Assembly: GCA_958299035.1 (NCBI GenBank)
Contig: CATQJL010000305.1
Span: 72,756,792-72,820,791 of the forward strand
Source: Cylicocyclus nassatus
Taxonomy: Eukaryota; Nematoda; Chromadorea; Rhabditida; Strongylidae
Reading direction: 5' to 3'
Length of the DNA stretch: 64,000 nt
Position numbers and translations under genes: made by a program. The notes under the pieces were generated by a model, which saw only the letters and a list, made by a program, of their open reading frames with translations, was not told the DNA's origin and did no database searches. Each line of letters starts with the position of its first letter. The first letter of the stretch is position 1. Shown here piece after piece: positions 56,561-64,000 of the stretch.

Positions 56561-59500
56561 CTAAATACACATTGCCTTAAAAACAATTTTTGATAATGGG
56601 ACGAGAAATTTACCTATGTTTCCTTTGCGGGAAATGTGTTTGTTCATGTGCTCTGAGATTGCTACGATCAGCGAAATTTCGGCCACATAACGAACAAGCG
56701 TACGGCTTCTCACCTAAATTAGGTTATAAAACGAGCAGGTCAATAAATTGAATTTGATTTCTCCACCAGAATTATCAAAAATTTTGAAAAGAAGTAGTAA
56801 AGATAAAGAAAAATCTGCTAATAGATACCTGTATGTGTTCGCTGATGGCCTTTCAATAACCACGGTCTACTGAAGCTTCTTCCACATTTCTCACAAAGGC
56901 ATGGTAAAGAATGTGTTTTGAGTTGATCTTCAGTGCACCGGATGATCTGAAAAAATATAACAAAAGTGAAAAAAATTCTCTCACTCATACTCAATAAAAG
57001 TGTTTCGAACGAAAATCCAGGATTTACTTGCTCACAAATGCTTCAGTTAGAAGGAAAATGAGTAAGTCACTCAAATATAGCAAAGGTAACCTTTGATTCA
57101 ACTGACTTGGCTCCTGGAAGGCGGGGCTTTGTGAGCTAATTAAGGCCGCTTTGAGTCTGCGTTTCTCCCTCGCGCTGCTCTCGGATTATTACATAGCCTT
57201 GGTTAGGTCATGAAGCCCCGCCTTCAACGGGCCAAGCCAGTCGAATTAAAGAATATATTGTTTTCTACATGTGTCGACGCCTAATTGCGATAAGGCTGAC
57301 TGAAACATAGTGCTGAAAAAGGTCAAAATGGTAACTCGCAATCTTCAGGGTTCCATATGTAGGTTTTACTGGGATAGCAACCGATTCCCAAAAGCAGTGT
57401 TGATCATTGGAAAATTGACTACAAAATCAATTGCATCATAATTATGGAAATACGATCTGAATTGTCCCGCACATCAAGTGTACGGTGATTTTAGGTAATT
57501 TTTTTTGTGAAAAATGATGATGAGAGAAAAAACTACTTACAACGACTACTGTGGTAAGCTTACCAAGATTGCAAAACGTGGTAAAAATGGTTTACAACGG
57601 TAAGAGGGAAAAGAGCGACTAGAAAGTGTAGATGAGTAGAGTACAGCATTTTTTTCCTAATCTGTCCACTAAAGACTTAATCGAGGCTTCCGCTCACTAG
57701 AACAGGGCTCGTCACGAGCTGGCACCAGGGTAACTTCAAAACGAACTCTCCTTTGATCCTGAGAATTCCGTACGAGGTTCCCTTTAAACTTTAAACCCTA
57801 AACACCGAAAAACACTCGAAAGAACGAAAAGTCGTCTCAAAAAATGTCGATTTTTGTGTCTTTTCGACCACAAACATTCTGTTTGTTTTTTGTCCCAACG
57901 ATACTCAGCTTGACCCAATGCCAGCTGTACCGAGCCCTGCACTAGAATATAATTTTACATAAGAAAAATTACAATTTGATTCTATGCTTGAAGTTTCGAG
58001 TAGTGTTTTAAAACTTCCGAGAAAAAGTAAAATCTCGCGCAACGCAAAAAAATAGTTTCACCCGCAGAATCGATACAGCTGATTTCCACAGAAATATTCT
58101 GTCGAAATTTGCTATCATTTTCCCCAACAATAACTCAAAACCTTCACAAATCACTACAATCAAGTTCGGCTACACTCACGGCACCTGTTTCAGAGCTTTC
58201 CGGTTTTCTCTGCGTTTGTAACACCCAGACGAACAGGTGCGCGCAGGTGTGCTCTCCTGCATCAAAATATTGCCACCCGGAAAAGACGAATCGAGGAGCT
58301 CCTATCGGAAGAACTTCAGCTTTTTTCGTGGCTGACTACACCTGCAGTATCTGATGTCCATCTTTGATCTTTGCGAGAAATATGTTCTCTAAGTCAGGAG
58401 TTATGTACAATAGGGAGTCAAAATGATGAAAGAAGATTAAGAAATCGAGGAAAACTTATAGAGGAGCTCATAGTTTGGGAAGGTTGAGAGACTCAGAACT
58501 TATAGCGAACAATTTATATTGATAAACAACCTTCCACCAGCATGTATCTCTGATTTCAACTTTTTTCCTTCTAAACAGATACTAAGGCTTTGGTTTATAC
58601 TCTTACTTGTAATGCTTCTGGCAATGAACACATGTTTGATGTACTCGACCGTCCTGATGACATTGCATATGCCTTCGAAGGCCAAAAAATGTGAGGTAGG
58701 ATTTCGAGCACAGCGGACACTGAAATTATCATGTTAGTGATAAAAGAAATTGAGAAAAGCTTGCTTGCATTCTGTCCATTGCATTTGAAGCTTGTGAAGT
58801 TTCCAGAGAAATGAGGTCTTCTATGTCTGAAAGCAAAATCTAGATAAATACTGAGTGAAGCTTTCGGTGAAGAAGGTTACATATTCTGCTACTTTTTTGT
58901 TTAGGAAGGACTTCATTCATTTTGTTATAACTTGTGTTTTGTTCCACGACATTTTAGATATACTTGTTCGTTAACTGAGTAGTTTAGTACCACTTCGTTT
59001 TTTTGCTCGAGAAAATTAGAACACCTAAAACTTGCAAGAGCGTAATTCTGTAGTGCAAAAAATTTTCCAATCCTTTAGATTGCGAAAACTAAATTATATA
59101 ACAAACTAGTATTATTACTTCAGTTAGCTTACTATTTTCCTTGTTTCAAACTCATGTATCAAATTTTCGTACGTAGGTATACTGTAGGTATCAAGGCAAT
59201 TCAGTTTACTATATTTACCCGTGATCAAACACATGAGGCAAGACTTAGAAATAAGAACGAATTACGCTAGATTTATGCGCGGGCCTGCTGAATATTTGAA
59301 AAAAAAACAATGCAAAAGCGGCAAAACACAGTAAAGCAATATATAGGGAAGAAGAAAGCATATGTCTAACTTCGTCGTGCTATTGTGAGGTCAAAAAGCA
59401 TTAGCTACCTTTTTGAACAGACGTTGCTTGAGCAGAAAAAGCAAACTTACTCTCAAATATGGACCGTTTACGTAAAGGGCCATAGTTTTGATGAGCTGTG

Positions 59501-59725
59501 GATGAAGACAGCTAAGGTGATGAAGTAATCTGTTTCGCACTCACCTGTGCAACCTGATGGCCACAGGTGCTTTACACCGTGTATGCCCCATCGCTTCCCC
59601 TCATTTTCCTTTGCCCTCAACGCGGGCATACGGTAGGCGTCAATGTTTCTGCCACCACGGCGTTTACATCGTTGTGATGTGTTACTGGACTTTTTTGGAA
59701 GAAAAACTTTTATTATTCTTTTCAT
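56467..59725 (-). CDS. Snail/Scratch-family zinc-finger transcription factor (six exons, one frame break)
   Basis: Read from 59725 to 56467, six exons join with matching phases to a product of about 222 residues. The N-terminus [14 protein letters not shown] resembles the SNAG repressor motif (MPRSFLVKK in vertebrate Snail). Five zinc fingers follow: CPLC...HMQCH, CVHC..., [42 protein letters not shown] and a final C2HC finger CVYC...HKAVC, the arrangement typical of Snail. Such proteins bind CAGGTG E-boxes in the nucleus and usually repress. The exons total 668 bases, one short of a whole frame; the gap falls in a run of four T at 56916-56919. One intron starts with GC instead of GT. C. elegans relatives are ces-1, scrt-1 and K02D7.2; orthology cannot be settled here. 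Introns hold a MITE and an E-box cluster. Confidence 0.85.
56614..56713 (-). CDS. Snail-family gene, exon 5 (finger 4)
   Basis: 100 bases; acceptor 'aatttag', donor ATAG|GTAAAT. Codes [20 protein letters not shown] and RAHEQTH, among the most conserved parts of the Snail family. Confidence 0.9.
56829..56946 (-). CDS. Snail-family gene, exon 4 (rest of finger 2, finger 3), one base short
   Basis: 118 bases between acceptor 'tttttcag' and donor CAG|GTATCT. The first bases read in phase as SSGALKI, matching the SLGALKM of Snail finger 2. The end reads in another phase as [20 protein letters not shown], finger 3. The shift lies at the T run 56916-56919. Taken literally, the first frame meets a stop at 56855-56853. 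The first zinc-binding His of finger 2 reads as Asn. Confidence 0.8.
57095..57250. mobile_element. MITE in intron 3 of the Snail-family gene
   Basis: Imperfect TIRs of about 40 bases: 'gattcaactgacttggct' and 'gaaggcggggctt' at the left, complemented by 'aagccccgccttc' and 'gccaagccagtcgaatt' at the right. Confidence 0.8.
57260..58120. other. Rest of intron 3
   Basis: No exon, element or open frame with zinc-finger character was found between the MITE and the E-box cluster. Confidence 0.5.
58182..58344. promoter_or_regulatory. Cluster of four CAGGTG/CACCTG E-boxes in intron 3
   Basis: CACCTG at 58182-58187, CAGGTG at 58234-58239 and 58244-58249, CACCTG at 58339-58344. CAGGTG is the known preferred site of Snail-type fingers. 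None of the four overlaps a splice junction. The middle pair is spaced exactly 10 bases, about one helical turn. Confidence 0.5.
58607..58719 (-). CDS. Snail-family gene, exon 3 (finger 1, start of finger 2)
   Basis: 113 bases after acceptor 'aatttcag', ending at AA|GTAAGA. Finger 1 is [21 protein letters not shown] (C-x2-C-x12-H-x3-H). It is followed by the linker and the CVHC pair of finger 2. Confidence 0.85.
58765..58826 (-). CDS. Snail-family gene, exon 2
   Basis: 62 bases after acceptor 'gctttcag'; the first two bases complete an Asp codon begun in exon 1. Codes [11 protein letters not shown] and on to ...DRMQ. The donor is GC (ATGCAA|GCAAGC) with no GT alternative in phase; the intron that follows is 45 bases. 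Confidence 0.7.
59545..59725 (-). CDS. Snail-family gene, exon 1
   Basis: Start ATG at 59725 (an in-frame GTG one codon earlier is not used). The 181 bases end at donor CAG|GTGAGT in phase 1. Codes the SNAG-like start (VFLPKK, residues 7-12) and a basic, low-complexity region. An AG just upstream of the ATG ('ccaaatcag') could serve as a spliced-leader acceptor. Confidence 0.7.
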
Positions 59726-60498
59726 CACTGATTTGGACCATTTTTTTCACAATAGACGTGAACTTTTAAAAAATTCGCTCGTCGGAAATTCGCTTCTTAA
59801 GTCGTAATGCGAATGCTCTCATGCAATGCCCTGGGAGGCAGCCAGTATGAACTAGAGCTGATGCCAGCCAAATGCATTGCGTAGATTTCTCTCCAGTTTT
59901 AAGGTATTTAAAAATTTGGAAAAAGTTTTGTTCATGGATGTCTGAGCACACTGTACCTTTGAAGCTGAGTCGTTCTGGACATATCAAACTTTTGTACTCG
60001 AAATATTTATGTCTTCTGCGTCAAAAGACCAAAACATACAGTTTTTTTCGCAACACTTGCGCAAAATGAGCCAGTTTCAATAACTGCATCCAAATCGCAC
60101 AAACCATCAAAATTCCTAAACCAATTTGAACGTTTAGCCTTAACACAGGGGCTTTGACAAAGAGCGTAGCGTCCCTTCATGGAAAATATGCTTGGAAAAG
60201 TGTTAGCACCAAATATGCCAAAAATTTGCTTTCTTATATCGTGATGATTCCGCACCTTTATTGGTGAGGTCAATGTCAGTTGATAAACATTGCTGTTGCA
60301 ATTATAATTGCGTCCTGCAAACCGTATTTTGTCTCTATGACTTTGGCTAATTTTGGCCCAGAAAGAAATAGACAAAGCTGACAAGGCTGTACCAAAGCTA
60401 GCCGCTACTATAAATCATTTGCTTTTTCAACCACTACATTCCTCCAAATGTATTGCAAGCTTATATTTTGTAGGTGAATCCATACTATTTCACTAAGG
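59726..60498. other. Upstream flank of the zinc-finger gene
   Basis: Likely promoter side of the minus-strand gene. Open frames at 59766-59987 and 60007-60384 (-) are not recognisable and show no matching splice phases that I can find. Confidence 0.4.
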
Positions 60499-60690
60499 CC
60501 TCGGACAGAGTTCACGCGATTTGGTCGTTGCGATCAATCGCCGCGATTTCCATTAATTTTCATTTTACATTTAAAAATTTCGGGTGGGAAAAGTATCACA
60601 GCTCAAATGCAAGCTGGTCGGCATGCAATAAACTCGTAACAGCTGTCGCGACTGAATCGCGACGATCAAATCGCGTGAACTCTGCCCTAA
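60499..60690. mobile_element. MITE, about 190 bases
   Basis: TIRs: 'gacagagttcacgcgatttg' at the left and 'caaatcgcgtgaactctg' at the right. Further pairing of 'gcgatcaatcgccgcga' with 'tcgcgactgaatcgc'. Confidence 0.85.
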
Positions 60691-61646
60691 GATTTTGAAA
60701 TTACGACATGTAAGACTTCGTCAGACTTTCTGCTCGACTGCACTGAGTGTCAATCCGTTCTGCAAATGAGCTGCTTACAAAGTCTTTGAGAACTTTCATG
60801 GTACGGTGCAAGGCGCTTGGAACCTTGCGTCACTTCATATACACTCAGCCTCTAGGAAGCTCGTTGCAAATTTTGAGGTTTTCCTGATGCTTTGCTTCGG
60901 AGAGCCATAACCGCGAAAGGCGCAATGTGAAAATTGTAGAACAATGAGACAATCGCTCGGACCCCACCGCAAGCGACTGCAAAACTTCTGGGGTTCCGGG
61001 GCACTCTTGACTATTGAAGCTAAGGACCGCTCTACGCTCCAACAGATAAGGCGGAGTGTGGGGCGGTCCTTTCGAGGTGACGTACAAAAGTCGGGCACAG
61101 TGTTTTTGGGGGAAATTAAGTGAAGTATTTCTCGGCAATTTCCCAATTCTTCAGAAGTACCGGGGAAATTAATACGCCGCCAATTAGCCATCAAGCTGAC
61201 ACGCAGCTTTCGCTGTTTTTGAAAAAGTCCCGTCGTTAAGAATACTTTAAATCGTTTTTGACACTTTCTTCTCCGCGTTTTCGTGTTTCCTCGCGTGCTT
61301 TGGTTTCTACTTCGCTTTATTCTTCTTCTTTCAGGTAGACATTTGCGAACGCAATCTTAAACCAGCACCACAGGGAACTGCACTGCTTCAGGGGAGGATT
61401 GCTATAGACTTTCGATAGAGTTGAAGGACAAGCGTGCTAGGACTCGATGGCTTCACCCGAACATTCCAAATCTAGGAGTTGAACTTCCGCATACTCAAGG
61501 TATCGATATTTAGTTGCAACAACATATATTTTTGTTTATATGTGTCCTATATTCTAATTCGATTTCTCATATGTGTTTACAGGAAGGGCTTCTTATCGCC
61601 GCAAACCGCATATCAAAGCTATCCACTTGGAGTTCTGCCAAGAATT
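60691..61646. other. Spacer with no secure gene
   Basis: A 119-codon minus-strand frame (60835-61194) and overlapping frames on the plus strand show no recognised domain. Confidence 0.35.
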
Positions 61647-62294
61647 TTTGAAGGCAACGTCCACCCAAATTCTCGATTTCCATGTTTTTGTCGTTTCCAG
61701 GCCTTCTGAAGGTCCTGATTCCAAATATGTAGTCGAGAATCCGCGAAATAACCAAAAAACGGGGAACGGTCAGGAGTCACGGTCGACGCGAATTTTTCGC
61801 GAAGCGATGCCGCAAGCGATGTCAGCAAAACAGAAGCCAGCACTCCTAGCGCAGTCTTACTTATGGCACGAGCCATGTATCTGCCCCCACCCCCACCCCA
61901 CTAGACTGGCGCCGTTCCACTTTAGCACCGGGCATTTTTATGGGGTACAATTTAGACGCGAAGTGCGCGGCGAAGCGGGGCGGCGCGCGGCGTGACTCCT
62001 GACATGGAGCCCCAAAAAACCCCGTTTTGGAGAACGGCGCAATGCAAGTCGCAAGGCTGCGGCGCGTTATACGCTCGGCGTATTTCAGCGCCGCAGTCCG
62101 CCAAACCTGCAAAATGGGCGGAGTGACCAGGTGAGCGGAGTGACCAGCTTCGGATTACGTCTCTTCCGGAGCGGAATTCTTGCTTTGGAAGGAATCTTTT
62201 GCAGCACTACTTGGGGGTTGGCCTAGTGTGGGGGCCCACATTAGTATGCCATTGAATCTCGTGAACCCCCTCTTTGGGTGGACGGTGCCTTTAA
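61647..62294. mobile_element. MITE with TTAAAGGCA-type termini, copy 3
   Basis: Left 'ttgaaggcaacgtccaccca', right 'tgggtggacggtgcctttaa'. The interior has an inverted block ('gtcaggagtcacg' near 61771 against 'cgtgactcctgac' near 61991) and a GC-rich core. Confidence 0.75.
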
Positions 62295-62509
62295 GTTCAA
62301 CGCTGGTTCAGCTTCTCATGTCTATTTCCAGAGTTCTAAAAAAGTGGCTCGGGTATGGGTAGCCGTTGCGGTCATTTTATCCCTATATATATAAAATCAA
62401 AAATTGTCTGTTTGAGAAATTTGTGAGCTATAAAAACGCCCGTCTCTCAATCGATTGGGCTTAAACTTTGCATACAAATGTTTAAACCCCGGAGACGGTT
62501 TTAGGATAA

Positions 62510-62802
62510 TCTTATATATAAAGCTGAATGTCTGTCTGTATGTATGTCTGTATGTCTGTCTGTACGTATGTGCGGAATAGAAATTTTTATTTCTGAACCG
62601 ATTTGGACCAAACTTGGCACACATATACTTCGGGGCAGTGAGCGTGTCACAGGCTACTTTTCGTTATCGATCGATATCGATTTTATCGTTTTTTTGCAAA
62701 ATTTGATCTACGGGGCTGGGAGTTGGCACAGGGGGGTAATCGAGCATGCTGATTACGAATATAATAATGACAGGGCCGGGCGGAGCCTGGTTTGCCAGCT
62801 AG
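62510..62802 (+). mobile_element. Non-autonomous Helitron, simple copy
   Basis: TC start (TCTTATATATAAAGCTGAAT) after A, CTAG end before T, and a hairpin CCGGGCGGAGCCTGG about 10 bases from the end. Interior blocks match one half of the palindromic copy at 20292. The stretch 62390-62509 begins similarly ('tatatataaaatc...gtctgttt') and may be a related fragment. Confidence 0.85.
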
Positions 62803-63763
62803 TTTTTACTGAAACTCACTGGGTCATTTCATCGGTTTATTGATTTGTTTACGTTTTTCTAAGAAATTGGAGGCCTATCATGCTTAATCAAGCATTTTCG
62901 CATGGTCATGTAAAGGAGGGCGGTGAAGCTCAATTTTACCTCAGAGTCACGAGGATGCGGTTTCAAAACGGATGTTTCAGGGTAAGTCATCCATAACATA
63001 TAAGGGGGGGGGGGGGCTCGCAGTGCAGGTGACCAGCGGCCCGGGCTGGACCGGGAAAGCAAACTAGTAACCTATAAATATCTTTTGAAGAAGTTAATCG
63101 CCCAAGCTTTGCTCAATTCTGTATGCGTAATGCCTGTGCATCCTAGTAGCTGTTTAGTACGCAAAAATTCTATAATTGGGGTTTTGAGGCATACAGAAAA
63201 AGAGTTAAAAAACTGACAATTTTAATTAATTTTTTTTCTTTCTCGCAAACTTTTTTGTCCGAATTCTTTTTATTGTGTTGTGTACTACTGGCTTGCGGCT
63301 ACAAGATAGGCCACCTGTCATTCATAATAATAACGAATTTTGAGGGAAGTTATTTACTGTCAAAAGTTTGTTTTTGTTGTTTTTTTGTTTTTCAGTCCGT
63401 ATTCTTCTTCCCGTTTACGTTGTGAGTATAATAGAGAGTGCGCTGTATTGCAAAAGGTTTGCTGCTTCTGATGGTTTCGACCGCGTTCAGAAATATGGGT
63501 TTTTTGGAAAGTCATAGACGTCAAAGTGAAAATTAGCAGAACAGTTATTATTTTTGCATCAACCTAGTACATCCTCATTTGTCTTTTGACTTCTTCATCT
63601 CTGTTCTGTTCCATTGTTTAGATCTTTTGTTTTCCGTCCATGAAGAGATTTTGCTATTGTCTGCAATCCTATTTACTTGAACAACATTTCTGGAATTTTT
63701 GACTTAAATTAAGTAATTTTTCAAACATTCTATGCGTATCTTTCCATTGTAGACTGATACAAT
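62803..63763. other. Spacer
   Basis: Includes a poly-G run (63004-63016). Bases 63740-63752 form a pyrimidine-rich acceptor-like sequence before the small ORF. Confidence 0.45.
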
Positions 63764-63868
63764 ATGACAAACTTTCTCATTACTTTATGCCTACTTCTTC
63801 TAATATTTCGCTGTCAACTTGCTCTGGCAAGGGAAGAACCTAGTGTGAGGTGGCCGCTTCAGATGTGA
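63764..63868 (+). CDS. Small secreted-peptide ORF or first exon
   Basis: Thirty-four codons starting at ATG 63764, twelve bases after an acceptor-like 'tttccattgtag' that could receive a spliced leader. The product opens MTNFLITLCLLLLIFRCQLA, a textbook signal peptide, with probable cleavage after LALA; the remaining dozen residues begin REEPS and end at a TGA. A donor-like GTGTGAGG near 63844 may splice the signal peptide to further exons beyond the window. It could encode a neuropeptide or secreted effector precursor; no family is recognised. Confidence 0.4.
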   Translation: MTNFLITLCLLLLIFRCQLALAREEPSVRWPLQM

Positions 63869-64000
63869 AGCATAAATTTTTGTGGAGCATTAAATGCTTA
63901 TCCAAATCTCTTTCTCTTATCTGCGGTGTGTTTTTGAGCTGGGAGTTATTTCTTGTGGAATTATTCGCAAAGGTCTCCCATGAACTCAAATGGAAAAAGC
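63869..64000. other. Window end
   Basis: No further feature; could be intron or 3' UTR of the small secreted ORF. Confidence 0.3.

Noticed and set aside
58109..58354. 81-codon plus-strand Cys-rich frame
   Set aside because: Lies within intron 3 of the minus-strand gene, has no homology I recognise and no splice context.
59542..59569. Two more E-boxes in exon 1 of the Snail-family gene
   Set aside because: One is produced by the CAG|GTG splice junction and the other is coding (His-Leu), so they were not counted in the regulatory cluster.

Overview
The window looks like a gene-poor, repeat-rich stretch of a parasitic nematode genome, most likely a clade V (strongylid/hookworm-like) worm. The RTE-type non-LTR retrotransposon and the MAPPVTRSR-type gag read as relatives of elements I know from strongylid genomes. 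The one clear gene has small introns (45, 53 and 115 bases) with nematode-style TTTCAG acceptors. Long-arm mariner-like fold-back elements with TTAGG...CCTAA ends at TA sites dominate the first half. I see no rRNA, no convincing tRNA, no CRISPR array and no prokaryotic gene organisation. The species call is inference from element families only.

Layout. 1-5.7 kb: part of a fold-back arm (second copy at 50-51 kb), then nested and abutting mariner-like fold-back elements. 6.3-8.0 kb: degenerate tandem repeat of about 170-200 bases. 8.2-15.9 kb: satellite-like array of about 136-base monomers arranged as 271-base dimers inside higher-order units of 998 or 1151 bases. 17.5-23.8 kb: more fold-back elements, one chimeric, plus a palindromic Helitron and a second mariner-type element. 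26.4-30.2 kb: a fold-back element split by a deleted LTR retrotransposon in minus orientation. 30.7-32.3 kb: a large imperfect palindrome with a MITE. 33.5-34.3 and 38.6-42.4 kb: two copies of another fold-back family, the second split by a decayed RTE element. 36.2-36.9 and 42.7-43.2 kb: dispersed repeats with partner copies at 54.8-55.9 kb. 46-47.4 kb: SINE-like and GC-rich palindromic elements. 48.8-51.7 kb: a 3-kb fold-back. 51.8-53.3 kb: two more TIR elements. 53.7-54.8 kb: a Penelope-like element 3' end (GIY-YIG nuclease) followed by a hammerhead-ribozyme-like core.

The only well-supported host gene lies at 56467-59725 on the minus strand. It is a six-exon Snail/Scratch-family zinc-finger transcription factor with a SNAG-like N-terminus and five fingers, the last of C2HC type. 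Its parts are too short or too interrupted to stand out as long ORFs. As given, the exon carrying finger 2 is one base short in a homopolymer, so the reading frame breaks there. Intron 3 holds four CAGGTG/CACCTG E-boxes, the usual Snail-family binding site, within 163 bases, which suggests autoregulation. A small secreted-peptide ORF begins at 63764 (+). A weak two-exon candidate sits at 35718-36060 (+).

The repeats can be partly ordered in time. The LTR element and the RTE both landed inside already present fold-back elements, and a Helitron sits immediately next to the end of another. No transposase could be read in any of the fold-back elements, so they look non-autonomous.
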